Assembly: GCA_014376785.1 (NCBI GenBank)
Contig: JACMQW010000039.1
Span: 1-61,438 of the forward strand
Direction: 5' to 3'
Source: Oligoflexia bacterium
Lineage (GTDB): Bacteria > Bdellovibrionota > UBA1018
DNA: 61,438 bases
Part shown: positions 1 through 8,940 of the stretch, in pieces
How the letters are laid out: each line of letters starts with the position of its first letter
Numbering within the stretch: the first letter of the stretch is position 1
Program-made: the position numbers and the translations under genes
The notes under the pieces: model-generated
Seen by the model: only the letters and a program-made list of their open reading frames with translations
What the model was told of the DNA's origin: nothing
Database searches by the model: none

Positions 1-94
1 AAAATCCAAAACGATGGTCGCTCGCTTTGCACCCTTCTGCTCCGCAAAAACTTTTTCCCGTACTGACTACTGCCTCACCTTTTTTCGTTCCCAT
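1..94 (-). CDS. Small Cys-containing hypothetical protein, truncated by window edge
   Basis: An open frame on the minus strand begins with ATG at 92-94 and runs off the left edge after 31 codons. A purine-rich ribosome-binding site (GAAAGAGG) lies 4 bases upstream of the ATG. The visible N-terminus is Lys-rich and then carries Cys-Gly-Ala-Glu-Gly-Cys followed by Lys-Ala-Ser-Asp-His-Arg-Phe-Gly-Phe. The CxxxxC pattern followed by an aromatic, basic stretch suggests a small metal-binding or zinc-knuckle protein, but this is only a resemblance. It lies downstream of the metalloprotease gene on the same strand, about 95 bases away. Function unknown. Confidence 0.45.
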   Translation of the reverse strand, partial: MGTKKGEAVVSTGKSFCGAEGCKASDHRFGF

Positions 95-188
95 ACGTAC
101 CTCTTTCAATGAAACGTTTCGGGAGGGAGGTCAGAATACTTGAGTGTTTTAATTTAATATTAATTGGTTCGATAAGTCTATGATAACA

Positions 189-1178
189 CTATCTTTTGTG
201 TGATTTAGCATCCACTGCAATATAAAGAATGACGGCCCCGGCGATGGTAACGATTGCAAAGGCCCCTCGTTTTTCACGGGTCTTCAGCACCTTTTTCACT
301 ACCAATTGGCGCTCAGCCACGTCCAATCCCTGCTGGAAAATCTCCATGCTTTCGATCAACTCCACTCTTGCTGCCTCTAATCCTTCAGGATGCGACAAAT
401 AATAGCGGTCCAAGTATTCGAATCGGTTCTTAAATTTTTTCCGCTGAGGTGCATTCATGGCACCTCCATCACTGCTGATGTAAATTCGGTGGGCTTCAGC
501 GAAGTCTTCAGCGAAACTATTTGTTCCGTAATCGGAGACGGGGACTGCGTCGAGTAGCGCGGCATCGATGTAATCTTGGGGCGGCATCGTGCCCCCGAAA
601 AATTTCGTTGCGACGTTATGGGCGTATTCGTGCCGAATAAGTCCCTTCCGAGAAAACTCGTGCATGAAAGAATCATAACCGGCAGGGAAAATATCGATTG
701 CTCCCGAGCCTCCAAGGGCTGCAATCATCGTGAAATTTTTGTAAACCGATTTCCAGTACGCGTTGGTTTCGGCGCTGTCTCGATCGTTTACTCGAATCAT
801 TTTTACCGAATCGATGTTTTTCAGTGGAAGCTGCTTGATGCAATCAACCGCCATTTTCTTCATTCGGTCCACCAACTCGGAATCGCTCCAAGCCGGAATG
901 ACTAAAACGATTTGGTGAGCCTCATTGTATTCGGAAGGCGAAATCGTCACGGAATAGAGGAAAGAAGAAATGGTGAGATTCAAGGTGGGATAAGGAATTC
1001 CGATGGAACCCTCTGCCACTTTTCTGACAGAGAACTCGCCCCACTCGACCAAGGGCACGTAACGTCGAGCAACTTCATCCGCCGGCAGGATGAGCGTCGG
1101 GCAAGGTGGCGCAGCCACGGCCATGCCCGACGCGATCTGCGTTGAAAGCAAAAGGTAAGTGACGAACCGATATCCCAC
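189..1178 (-). CDS. Secreted zinc metallopeptidase candidate (HEYAH motif) with C-terminal membrane segment
   Basis: The 329-residue protein starts with a hydrophobic signal-peptide-like segment (about residues 5-22). It has a zinc-peptidase motif HEYAH at 183-187, followed about 35 residues later by SFAEDFAEA at 221-229. A glutamate in such an AEDFAE element is the usual third zinc ligand in gluzincin-type and anthrax-lethal-factor-like peptidases. A hydrophobic helix at about 306-321 near the C-terminus, followed by a basic tail, suggests membrane anchoring. The start codon is GTG and the Shine-Dalgarno-like AAAGG overlaps it, so the exact start is uncertain. The gene lies 64 bases downstream of RNase J on the same strand. 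Peptidase fold is inferred from the motifs; the substrate is unknown. Confidence 0.6.
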   Translation of the reverse strand: MGYRFVTYLLLSTQIASGMAVAAPPCPTLILPADEVARRYVPLVEWGEFSVRKVAEGSIGIPYPTLNLTISSFLYSVTISPSEYNEAHQIVLVIPAWSDSELVDRMKKMAVDCIKQLPLKNIDSVKMIRVNDRDSAETNAYWKSVYKNFTMIAALGGSGAIDIFPAGYDSFMHEFSRKGLIRHEYAHNVATKFFGGTMPPQDYIDAALLDAVPVSDYGTNSFAEDFAEAHRIYISSDGGAMNAPQRKKFKNRFEYLDRYYLSHPEGLEAARVELIESMEIFQQGLDVAERQLVVKKVLKTREKRGAFAIVTIAGAVILYIAVDAKSHKR

Positions 1179-1242
1179 CTTTAAGGATCGGAGAAATGAC
1201 GCATTTCTAAAGCTGAAAATACTCCGAATGACTGGAGAACGC

Positions 1243-2946
1243 TTACAAATCGAGGATAAACGGAATGACGACCGGCTTTTTACCCAGCACCGAATTTGCG
1301 ATCCGCCGAACTTCTACTCGAATCGTTTCCGCAAGGTCTCCAGACCGCGTTCCTTGGTCGATAGAACGTTTCGCTTCACGAACCAACCGTAAAACCACGG
1401 TGCGCGTTTTCTCGATGATGAGGTTTTCCATCTCGGTGGTCGCAATCCCTCGGCAAACAATCTCGGGCCCTGCGATGATGTTTCCGGTATCTGGCTCGCG
1501 GGTCATCAAAACGAAAATCGCGCCCGCTTCTCCGAGCTTTCGACGGTCCTTTAAGATCTCCTTCGTAATCTCGTTCATGTTTCGACCGTCGATCTGAGTG
1601 CGCGGCTCGACTGCCATCTGATGCGCAATTTCGAAATGCGCTTTTCCAATCGAGAGCACATCCCCGTTTGATGCAACGATGATTTGTTCGTCTTTCATTC
1701 CGGTTTCCACCGCCACTCGGGCATGGTGCACCAGATGCCGGTACTCTCCATGGATCGGAAGAAAAAATTTCGGCTTCGTCCACTCGAGCATCATTTTTAA
1801 TTCTGGACGAGTCGCATGACCCGAGACGTGAATCGCATGGGTGGCTTCGTAAAGAACATCCGCACCCTGGCGAAAGAGACTGTTGATCATTCGACCCACA
1901 TCTTTTTCATTTCCCGGAATAAACCGCGAACTCATGAGCACGCGGTCACCTTCTCGCAAATCGATGAGAGAATGCTCGCCCTGTGAGAGTCGAAAGAGGG
2001 CAGATCGGTACTCGCCCTGAGTTCCTGTCGTAAGAATAATCACGTCTTTACGGTCATACTCATCGACCTGGGCTAAAGAAATCAGCTGCCCAGCGGCATC
2101 GCGAATGTGGCCCGACTCTTGGGCGAGTTGAAAATTTTTCTCCATGCTTCGACCACAGAGCGCGACTCTTTTTTCGGTTTTCTTCGCCAAGTCGAAAACT
2201 TGCGCCATCCGCGCGACATTAGAAGAAAACATCGCAACGAGAGTCAAGCCTTCGGCCGCCGCGAATAGTTTATCGAACGACTCATAGATGGTGCATTCGC
2301 TCTGGGAATGCGAGTGGCGGTCGACGTTAGTCGAGTCCGAAAGAAGAAGAATCACACCGTCTTCGCCCGCTTTTTTAAATACTCCTTCGTCCATGCGCTG
2401 ACCGAAAAACGGCGATGCATCGATTTTAAAGTCACCCGTATGAACGATCTTTCCGATCGGAGTGTCGATGATGAGAGCTGCAGCGTCGACGATGGAATGA
2501 TTCACTGAAGTCGTAAGAATCGAAAAATCTTTCGTGCGAAACGTTTCGCCCATCTTGAAAGTGCGAATTTCCGTCGCCTGGAGGAGGCCGAATTCGGTTA
2601 ACTTCTCCCGAAGCATGAGCGAGGTGAAGGGAGAAGCGTAAAGAGGAGCGCGAATTCCCTGTTTTAGAAGGTAAGGTACCGCACCGATATGGTCTTCATG
2701 ACCGTGGGTTAAGATAATGGCTTTCACTTTTTCAGCGCGAGACTTCAAGTAGCTGAAGTCAGGGATTATGAATTCAACCCCGAAATGCTCGAGCTCGCTG
2801 AACATCACTCCACAATCGATGACGATGATTTCGTCGACAGACTCGATCAGGAGGCAGTTCATCCCGATCTCGCCGAGACCGCCAAGAGGAAGGACGCGGA
2901 GAGAACCTTTTTCGATGGGCAGGGAGGCTAAGGTCGAGTCGATCAT
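1243..2946 (-). CDS. rnj: Ribonuclease J
   Basis: This is a 567-residue metallo-beta-lactamase/beta-CASP ribonuclease, close to the usual RNase J length of about 555. The signature HxHxDH reads HGHEDH at residues 81-86 (two-metal site), and the N-terminal LGGLGEIGMN is typical of the family. The beta-CASP region and the later HVSGHATRPE segment are present. RNase J has 5'-to-3' exonuclease and endonuclease activity in mRNA turnover and rRNA maturation, in the cytoplasm. The start overlaps the uridine kinase stop (ATGA), so the two are translationally coupled. Identification is firm; J1 versus J2 class is not assigned. Confidence 0.95.
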   Translation of the reverse strand: MIDSTLASLPIEKGSLRVLPLGGLGEIGMNCLLIESVDEIIVIDCGVMFSELEHFGVEFIIPDFSYLKSRAEKVKAIILTHGHEDHIGAVPYLLKQGIRAPLYASPFTSLMLREKLTEFGLLQATEIRTFKMGETFRTKDFSILTTSVNHSIVDAAALIIDTPIGKIVHTGDFKIDASPFFGQRMDEGVFKKAGEDGVILLLSDSTNVDRHSHSQSECTIYESFDKLFAAAEGLTLVAMFSSNVARMAQVFDLAKKTEKRVALCGRSMEKNFQLAQESGHIRDAAGQLISLAQVDEYDRKDVIILTTGTQGEYRSALFRLSQGEHSLIDLREGDRVLMSSRFIPGNEKDVGRMINSLFRQGADVLYEATHAIHVSGHATRPELKMMLEWTKPKFFLPIHGEYRHLVHHARVAVETGMKDEQIIVASNGDVLSIGKAHFEIAHQMAVEPRTQIDGRNMNEITKEILKDRRKLGEAGAIFVLMTREPDTGNIIAGPEIVCRGIATTEMENLIIEKTRTVVLRLVREAKRSIDQGTRSGDLAETIRVEVRRIANSVLGKKPVVIPFILDL

Positions 2947-3551
2947 GCGTTCAAGAGCTCCATTACACGTGCAGCGAGAAAATCAGCGGCGACGTCGCTT
3001 TCCTCGCCGACGATAATGTCAGCATACTTACGCGTGGGTTCCAAGAAGAGTTGGTGCATGGGCCGAACGGTGTCGTAGTAGCGCCGGATGACGTCATCAT
3101 GGGTCCGACCCCGGTCACGGACGTCTCGGTGAAGGCGCCGAATGAAACGAATGTCAGCCTCGACGTGCAAGTAAATTTTCGCATCGAAGAGATCGCGAAG
3201 CGCTTGGTCCCAAAGGGTGAAGATTCCCTCGAGAATCACCACTTTCGCGGGACCCACCACATGGGTTTCTGACGTTCGACGACTGGTTTTGTAATCGTAG
3301 ACGGGTACCGAAACTTCGTAGCCGTCCTTTAATCTTGCCAATTGGTCTCGAAGCAGCGGCCAATCAAAGGCCTCTGGATGATCGAAATTCGCCTCGCCGT
3401 GTGCGCCCTTCAGGTGCGCAGCCGCTGACGAGAGGTAGTAAGAATCCTGTGAGAGGAGCACGACCCCGGGATCTTTAACCCTTTGAATGATTTTACGAGA
3501 AAATGTCGTCTTACCCGAGCCTGATCCGCCTGCAATCCCAATCAAATACAT
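2943..3551 (-). CDS. udk: Uridine kinase
   Basis: The 202-residue protein has a P-loop GGSGSGKT at residues 8-15. The downstream SQDSYY, the YDYKTSRR region and the hydrophobic strand ending in EGIF are typical of uridine/cytidine kinase. The enzyme phosphorylates uridine and cytidine to UMP and CMP using a nucleoside triphosphate in pyrimidine salvage. Length matches the bacterial family (about 205-215). It is followed without a gap by rnj (ATGA overlap). About 78 bases separate it from the lytic transglycosylase upstream, so it may have its own promoter there, but I see no convincing -35/-10 pair. Confidence 0.93.
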   Translation of the reverse strand: MYLIGIAGGSGSGKTTFSRKIIQRVKDPGVVLLSQDSYYLSSAAAHLKGAHGEANFDHPEAFDWPLLRDQLARLKDGYEVSVPVYDYKTSRRTSETHVVGPAKVVILEGIFTLWDQALRDLFDAKIYLHVEADIRFIRRLHRDVRDRGRTHDDVIRRYYDTVRPMHQLFLEPTRKYADIIVGEESDVAADFLAARVMELLNA

Positions 3552-3629
3552 GGAATGAAGAACTAACAGCGTGGCACGGCGCGTACAAGGGACTTCCTAG
3601 ACGAATTAATTCCCTTAATTCTTAGAGGG

Positions 3630-4910
3630 TTACCGGTGATAGGCATTCTCTGAAGCGGTACTCCGCTTGAAAGCCGACGGAATTTTAAAAAAGCCCGCCA
3701 GAAAAACTCGCCGTTTCGCATCGGTTTCCTCTTGGGTACCGATTCCATCGGGATTGGGAACTCGGAGAAGATACCCTTGGGTCATTTTCAGAGCAGACTT
3801 CAAAGCTGCGTCTGTCAAACCGGGGTTTAATTCCAGAAGCGGCTTCCGTGGAAAATGCATGAACGTCACTAAATCTTTCAAATAAATAGCGCTCGGCAAT
3901 TCAACTTCGAAAAACCGGTGCGGCCGAAACCGGTCAACGACTCCGAAGTACTTCCCCGGGTTTCGTTCGACTTCCAATGCGGCGACCAAACACGCGAAAA
4001 AATTCGCGCTCGCAAAACCGAACCCGCGAATGTGGTTGCGGAGGATCACTTCTTCCAAATCATGCGTGCCCAGTCGATTCGTCGCACGCAGCAGACTCGA
4101 GCGACCGTGGTTATAGGCGGTCACCGCAAGCGGCCAGTTTCCTAGAGTATCGTAATTTACCTTTAAAAGCTGGGTCGCGGCTTCCGTGGCGCGAAGGGGA
4201 TCGTTTCGCTCATCGACGGCGTCGTTGATCATGAGAAAATCCCCCCCAGTGGTTTTCATGAACTGCCAAATACCGCTTGCTCCCACTTTTGATCTGGCAC
4301 GCGTGTTAAAGCTCGACTCAACAAAGGGAAGGCGAGTCAGCTCAAATGGCAAACCCTTCCGAATAAAGATCTCCTCCATATACGGCAGGTATTCTCCCGA
4401 TAATTTCATTCCCTCTAAAAAGTGTTCCTTCTGCCCAAGCTGAAAACGAACTCGCTTATAATGACTCGCATCGAGAAACTTACTGGGATCGTCGATTTTT
4501 CGGAAAAGCTCCGCGATTCTTTTTTCCTCCGGATCATGGATACCCGCGATCTTCGAAGAATCCATGCCGACGCCGGCTGCGTGGAGTTTTAGGAGAATTT
4601 TTTTTATTCGGTCCTTCTCGCGCTTCACCACTCTCATCCGCGGTTCTTTAAATTTGCTGAAGTCATATTCGCCGTAGACGAGCGTCGGGACCTTCGCATC
4701 GTGGATAAGTCCTTCGTGCGAGCTGAGTTTTCCGTAGATTCGAATCCAAAAATCGACGCTTTCCCGTAGCACTCCGCCTCCCGGAACCCTAAACTCAGGA
4801 CGAAGGTCTCGGGGAGCCGACCGGGCGACCATCGGAAGAGAGAGCATGAGAATGCTCAGATGAAATGCGGGTCGAGAGATGAATTTTCGCAAACAACCTA
4901 AAATTTCCAT
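3630..4910 (-). CDS. Membrane-bound lytic murein transglycosylase (SLT domain, MltD-like)
   Basis: The 426-residue exported protein has a signal-like N-terminus (about 13-31). The SLT (soluble lytic transglycosylase/goose-lysozyme-like) domain contains LTRLPFVESSFN, whose Glu is the catalytic acid, followed by SKVGASGIWQFM and TAYNHGRSSLLRA. This arrangement is characteristic of family 1 transglycosylases such as MltD. It would cleave glycan strands with 1,6-anhydromuramic acid formation in the periplasm. Only a short LysM-like stretch (YLLRVPNPDG) is visible at the C-terminus, so the LysM repeats of classical MltD are missing or degenerate. The ATG at 4910 has a good GGAAGG six bases upstream, so its 5' end overlaps the divergent gene at 4879. 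Confidence 0.88.
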   Translation of the reverse strand: MEILGCLRKFISRPAFHLSILMLSLPMVARSAPRDLRPEFRVPGGGVLRESVDFWIRIYGKLSSHEGLIHDAKVPTLVYGEYDFSKFKEPRMRVVKREKDRIKKILLKLHAAGVGMDSSKIAGIHDPEEKRIAELFRKIDDPSKFLDASHYKRVRFQLGQKEHFLEGMKLSGEYLPYMEEIFIRKGLPFELTRLPFVESSFNTRARSKVGASGIWQFMKTTGGDFLMINDAVDERNDPLRATEAATQLLKVNYDTLGNWPLAVTAYNHGRSSLLRATNRLGTHDLEEVILRNHIRGFGFASANFFACLVAALEVERNPGKYFGVVDRFRPHRFFEVELPSAIYLKDLVTFMHFPRKPLLELNPGLTDAALKSALKMTQGYLLRVPNPDGIGTQEETDAKRRVFLAGFFKIPSAFKRSTASENAYHR

Positions 4911-6462
4911 ACAGCGCCTTCCGTGCAGTCTTGATTTTAGCGAGATCCGCCGAAATTCGGTAATTTTTCTCCTTCTTCTTTTCGGATGCCTCGGGAATGC
5001 GTCCGGTTGCCGAGGGCCTGCCCGTCACGACCCCTCGATCCTTCACACGATGATCGATTCTGCTCCATCGACCTTAAATCCGCGCCTTTCACTCGATGCT
5101 GTTGGCCAACGATTAGAAATGCTCGTCTTTCGTGGTCTGACCACCCTCGATTCCGAACTGAACCCGCAAGCAGACCTGTCTGAAAAATGGCGCTTAGAAT
5201 CCGGTGGGAAAACCGTTCGGTTTACCATCCCTAAGGACATTCGGGATCATGCGGGCCGATCGATCGACGCTCGACTGATCCAGCGTTGTTTTCAGAATTA
5301 TTTTTTCAAAGCGTCTCCCTCACCGCTCAAAGCGGCTTTCTCGACCCTCACTTCAGTCACCCAGATCGAAAACGAAGTGATTTTTCACCTCTCGGCTCCT
5401 GACCCTTACCTAGTTAAAAATCTTTCCGCCGTGCGCTACTTCGCTTCCGACCTGAACGCCGAAGATCCTTGCCGAGATCCGGGCCCTGACGAGCACCTGA
5501 TCACAAACGGACTCTACTCCGTGTCGCCTTATCCGGAACGTTTCGAAAAGGAACTCATCCTGAGTCCTAGAAAACAAAGCGCGCCCCGATTGAGTTTCCA
5601 GCTCATCCGGGACGAAACCTCGCGCCTATTGAAAATGATGAATGGCGAGATTGATTTTGTGCAGAACTCTTTCTCACCCATTAAAACCGCCTGGCTGACC
5701 CGCCAAGGTTTCCAGATGGTTCAGCGGAATGGAGCGAACACGAGTTACCTCGCTTTTAATCTTCGAGACCCTAGGCTCGCGAAACTTCCGGTCCGCCTCG
5801 CCATCGCTCACGCCATCGACCGAACGCAAATCGTCCGCTACAAACTCAACGGTGAGGCGACGCTCGCTTCGAGCTTTCTCATTTCGTCCCTTCCCGAGGG
5901 AGCGCCCTTCACGCCTTTCAATTTCGACCCAGCCGAGAGCGAACGACTTTTAGACCAGGCCGGTTACCCGCGCCAGTCCGATGGCGTCCGGTTTCACCTC
6001 CGCTATAAAACCACGACGGTGAAAGAGGGCTTAGAGCTTGCGCAAATTTTTCGAGAGAATCTCAAAGCGGTCGGTATCTCCCTCGATTTAGAACCCGTGG
6101 AGCCAGCCGTATTTTTCGCTTCTATCCGGAAGGGAAATTTCCAAATTTATATGTCGCGCTGGGTAGGCGCGTCGGATGGATCTCTCTTCTACCGAACCCT
6201 GCATTCGGGTGAAAAAGATAATCGTGTCGGTTACCGCAACCCAGATGTGGATGCTTGGACCGCATCCTCTCTTCGCGAGAACAATCTGCTGAAGCGCCGG
6301 AAAATTTTGCTCTCAATCCAAACGAAGGTGTTTGAAGAGATGCCCTATTTCCCGCTCTGGCACTGGACAAATGCACTACTCGTCCGGAAAGACCTTGTGC
6401 TTCCCCCATCCGAATCACTTTCTCTGAGCGGGAGTTACATTCCTTTCGCAGATTTGAGGTAG
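4879..6462 (+). CDS. Oligopeptide/dipeptide ABC transporter substrate-binding lipoprotein (SBP family 5)
   Basis: The 527-residue protein resembles OppA/DppA-type binding proteins: STLNPRLSLDAVGQRL near the start, then a FRGLTTLDSELNPQADLSEKW element, LAIAHAIDRTQIV, and the C-terminal FPLWHW. The N-terminus has a hydrophobic segment ending in cysteine (LLLLFGC at 31-37, or ASGC at 41-44), so it is probably a lipoprotein. There are no permease or ATPase genes nearby, making it an orphan binding protein. No other in-frame ATG, GTG or TTG exists before the signal segment, so the ATG at 4879 is forced. This start overlaps the 5' end of the divergent transglycosylase by 32 bases. The ligand is unknown. 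Confidence 0.85.
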   Translation: MNFRKQPKISIQRLPCSLDFSEIRRNSVIFLLLLFGCLGNASGCRGPARHDPSILHTMIDSAPSTLNPRLSLDAVGQRLEMLVFRGLTTLDSELNPQADLSEKWRLESGGKTVRFTIPKDIRDHAGRSIDARLIQRCFQNYFFKASPSPLKAAFSTLTSVTQIENEVIFHLSAPDPYLVKNLSAVRYFASDLNAEDPCRDPGPDEHLITNGLYSVSPYPERFEKELILSPRKQSAPRLSFQLIRDETSRLLKMMNGEIDFVQNSFSPIKTAWLTRQGFQMVQRNGANTSYLAFNLRDPRLAKLPVRLAIAHAIDRTQIVRYKLNGEATLASSFLISSLPEGAPFTPFNFDPAESERLLDQAGYPRQSDGVRFHLRYKTTTVKEGLELAQIFRENLKAVGISLDLEPVEPAVFFASIRKGNFQIYMSRWVGASDGSLFYRTLHSGEKDNRVGYRNPDVDAWTASSLRENNLLKRRKILLSIQTKVFEEMPYFPLWHWTNALLVRKDLVLPPSESLSLSGSYIPFADLR

Positions 6463-6471
6463 GGTGGGAGC

Positions 6472-7218
6472 ATGAAACGAGTGCTCGTTCCTTCGCTGCC
6501 GTCTCCTGACTCTGCCCTCTCCCTCCCGGACGAAGAAGCTCATCACCTCGTGCAGGTTCTCCGCATTCGCAACGGTGAAAAAATCGAGGCGCTGGACGGC
6601 CGGGGCGCGAAAATGCTCGTCGAAGTCGAGCTCACCGGCAAAGGGAAAGCAGTGATTCACGCGCGAAGTGAGCCAGTCCGAGACCCTTCGCTGATGGCCC
6701 TTCCGATCACTCTGGAAATGGCCGTACTGAAGGGCGACGCGATGGAGTGGTCTGTCGAGAAGGCCGTCGAACTCGGGGTTCGCACTTTCATTCCCGTCCT
6801 TTCCGCTCATGCGGTCGTCCAAGTCGATCGAAAAGGACCCGACTATTACCGAGAACGTTGGCAGAAGATCGCAGACCAAGCACTCAAGCAATGCGGCAGG
6901 CTCGAGCGTATGGATGTGAAAGTTCCCACTCCGCTTGAAACACTGATGACTGAAAAGCGCGGCTTGCGCCTTTGGGCAGACGAGGCGTCACGAGCGGAAG
7001 CGCCTCATGTATTCGAAGCCCTCAGCAGAGTCGAATCGAAGGAACGAATCACCCAAGGTGTCGCCATCTTGATCGGACCAGAAGGCGGATGGAGCGAAAG
7101 TGAACGCGCGTTGCTCTTGAGAAGCGCCTGCTTATCGACGAGCCTCGGTCCTTGGGTTTACCGCGCGGAGACGGCCGCGCTTTTTGCTACTAGTCTAGTC
7201 GCAGCCTCTATGCGATAA
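6472..7218 (+). CDS. rsmE: 16S rRNA (uracil-1498-N3)-methyltransferase
   Basis: The 248-residue SPOUT methyltransferase shows the RsmE hallmarks: an N-terminal PUA-like part (EAHHLVQVLRIRNGEKIEALDG) and the C-terminal knot with LIGPEGGWSESE and YRAETA. RsmE methylates U1498 of 16S rRNA in the 30S subunit using S-adenosylmethionine. Length is normal (about 240-250). It starts 10 bases after the stop of the binding protein, with GTGGGAG as ribosome-binding site, and is followed 10 bases later by the RDD gene, so it belongs to a plus-strand run reaching rfaE2. Confidence 0.93.
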   Translation: MKRVLVPSLPSPDSALSLPDEEAHHLVQVLRIRNGEKIEALDGRGAKMLVEVELTGKGKAVIHARSEPVRDPSLMALPITLEMAVLKGDAMEWSVEKAVELGVRTFIPVLSAHAVVQVDRKGPDYYRERWQKIADQALKQCGRLERMDVKVPTPLETLMTEKRGLRLWADEASRAEAPHVFEALSRVESKERITQGVAILIGPEGGWSESERALLLRSACLSTSLGPWVYRAETAALFATSLVAASMR

Positions 7219-7227
7219 ATAGGGCTA

Positions 7228-7947
7228 ATGGACCGGGAAATACGCTTCCAACCTCTCACTGACGGACTTGGTTTTCATCCCTTCGAGGATGGGCTTCCTT
7301 ACGCCCCGGCATCTAAAAAGCAAAACCAAAGCGCTCCCGGCACCCTCCCCGCGCCGTCTCCTCAGTCTCTTTCCCTGCCGAACTATGGATCCGGGGCTGT
7401 GAGCGCCGGGCGGGCTCAGTTCGCATTTCCTCCGACGACTTCCGTCGACTCGACAGCAGAAAAAATTAAGCGGGAACTCGAGGCCATTCAAAACGAGCGC
7501 CTGGCTTCGTCCCGCGCAGCACCAGCCAGAACTCCGACCCCACTCGAAATTCACTACGGCATCGGCTATTCATTCGAACGGGCGTTCGCTTACCTTCTCG
7601 ATTCCGCGTTTAATTTGAGCCTCTGTGGATCGATCCTATCGACTGCCCTCTTATCGACTGACGTTGAAAATCTGCGCACCCTTTCTTCCGCGGCTTCGAT
7701 CTCGGTCGCGATTTTTCTCTTCGTTTGCAACTGGGCGCTCTTAGCTGCCCAAGAAGTCGCTTTCGGGACTACGATTGGAAAGCGCATCTTCGGATTGAAG
7801 CTAGAAGGAACGGGGGTCGATTGCTTCAAACGAGCACTTCTTTTCATTCCATCCCTGGCGTTTGGAGGGCTCGGAATTTTCATGGCGGTTTTCGATTCTA
7901 AAAAACGATGCTGGCATGACCGGATGACGAAACTCCAGCCCACATGA
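7228..7947 (+). CDS. RDD-family membrane protein with disordered N-terminal region
   Basis: The 239-residue protein has a Pro/Ser-rich N-terminal half (about 1-108) that begins with [13 protein letters not shown]-terminal RDD domain (about 113-239) follows. The RDD signature residues are visible as [25 protein letters not shown] and a terminal [12 protein letters not shown]. Two or three hydrophobic helices lie at about 130-180 and 205-225. RDD proteins are inner-membrane proteins, some proposed to be ion transporters; the role here is unknown. The stop overlaps the rfaE2 start (ATGA). The N-terminal LGFH-type motif looks like a linear docking peptide, which is inference. Confidence 0.8.
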   Translation: MDREIRFQPLTDGLGFHPFEDGLPYAPASKKQNQSAPGTLPAPSPQSLSLPNYGSGAVSAGRAQFAFPPTTSVDSTAEKIKRELEAIQNERLASSRAAPARTPTPLEIHYGIGYSFERAFAYLLDSAFNLSLCGSILSTALLSTDVENLRTLSSAASISVAIFLFVCNWALLAAQEVAFGTTIGKRIFGLKLEGTGVDCFKRALLFIPSLAFGGLGIFMAVFDSKKRCWHDRMTKLQPT

Positions 7948-8426
7948 CTTCCCGTGATCCACGCACCAAGGTGAAAAGCGTCTCGGCTTTGAAGCGGATT
8001 CTCGCAAAATCAAAGACTTCGAAGCGAAAAATCGTTTTCACCAACGGTGTTTTCGATCTGCTCCATAAGGGTCACATCACTTATCTCCACCAAGCCCGCA
8101 AGCTCGGTGCGATCCTCGTCGTCGCCTTGAATGAGGACGACAGTGTTCGGCGATTAAAAGGTCCTACGCGGCCTTTGAACCTCGTTGCTGACCGAATGCT
8201 CACCTTGGCCGGTTTGGAATCGGTCGACTACGTCACGTCTTTCAGCGAAGATACTCCACTTGAAATCATTCGACTCCTGAAACCCGACGTACTCGTGAAA
8301 GGCGGAGATTACCGCATCGACCAAATCGTCGGAGCAGATGACGTTTTAGAGCGCGGTGGAAAAGTAAAATCGCTTCCGTTCGTAGACGGGTATTCGACGA
8401 CGAAAACACTCGCTCGCGCGAAGTAG
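7944..8426 (+). CDS. rfaE2: D-glycero-beta-D-manno-heptose 1-phosphate adenylyltransferase (RfaE2)
   Basis: The 160-residue nucleotidyltransferase has the [15 protein letters not shown] motif (HxGH-class cytidylyltransferase fold). It also has [20 protein letters not shown] and DVLVKGGDY, exactly as in the C-terminal domain of HldE/RfaE. It transfers AMP to heptose 1-phosphate to give ADP-heptose for the LPS inner core. Only the adenylyltransferase domain is present, so the kinase half must be encoded elsewhere, as in organisms with split RfaE1 and RfaE2. It is translationally coupled to the RDD gene upstream. Confidence 0.93.
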   Translation: MTSRDPRTKVKSVSALKRILAKSKTSKRKIVFTNGVFDLLHKGHITYLHQARKLGAILVVALNEDDSVRRLKGPTRPLNLVADRMLTLAGLESVDYVTSFSEDTPLEIIRLLKPDVLVKGGDYRIDQIVGADDVLERGGKVKSLPFVDGYSTTKTLARAK

Positions 8427-8494
8427 GTCATTCGTTTGACGCTCGGAATTTCCTGCCCCTTTTACCTCGGGCTTTCTTCGCACAAAATAGAGGG

Positions 8495-8899
8495 ATGCCG
8501 AGAGTCAGCGACGAGCAGCGCAATTCCCAGATCATCGAGACCAAGAAGAACGAGCAGGATAAAAAACTGCGCGCGCTCGAAGACGAGCACCAAGAACAGA
8601 TCACCAAAACTGCCGACCGCTACAAGCGAGAGAAAGCGGAAATCGAGAAGTCTTTTAACGTTTCCATCTCTGAAGAGAGTAAGCGGCAGGCCGAACAACT
8701 CGACGGGCTGAGAAAAAGCCATAACGAGGCCTACTCCGCTGAAAAGCAGAAACTTGATCACGAGTTCGAGAACCTCTCCACCCGTGAACGCACTCGAGTC
8801 GAAACGTATTCGAAAAAACAGGAAGAGAACCTAGGCAAACTCCACGCCCGGTACCAGTCGGCTCAGGAAGAGATGAGAAAGCAAAACGGCGAAGCTTGA
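8495..8899 (+). CDS. Highly charged coiled-coil hypothetical protein
   Basis: The 134-residue protein is almost entirely Glu/Lys/Arg/Gln-rich with heptad-like spacing from about residue 8 to 130, so it is predicted to be one long alpha-helical coiled coil. No signal peptide, membrane segment or catalytic motif is seen. The ATG has AGAGGG immediately upstream. The closest family cannot be named from sequence alone. It lies between rfaE2 (68 bases upstream) and a convergent membrane-protein gene. Confidence 0.65.
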   Translation: MPRVSDEQRNSQIIETKKNEQDKKLRALEDEHQEQITKTADRYKREKAEIEKSFNVSISEESKRQAEQLDGLRKSHNEAYSAEKQKLDHEFENLSTRERTRVETYSKKQEENLGKLHARYQSAQEEMRKQNGEA

Positions 8900-8922
8900 A
8901 CCCACGAGGGTGAGTCGAAATA

Positions 8923-8940
8923 ACCGCGGCTTAAGCGCGG
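8923..8940. terminator. Possible bidirectional terminator hairpin between convergent genes
   Basis: A GC-rich inverted repeat, CCGCG / CGCGG with an 8-base interior that includes CTTAAG, lies between the coiled-coil gene end (8899) and the stop codon of the convergent membrane-protein gene (8931). There is no clear T-run, so a factor-independent terminator is only possible. Confidence 0.25.

Noticed and set aside
4879-6462. Full oligopeptide ABC transporter operon
   Set aside because: No permease or ATPase genes are adjacent; the next gene is rsmE, so only an orphan binding protein can be claimed.
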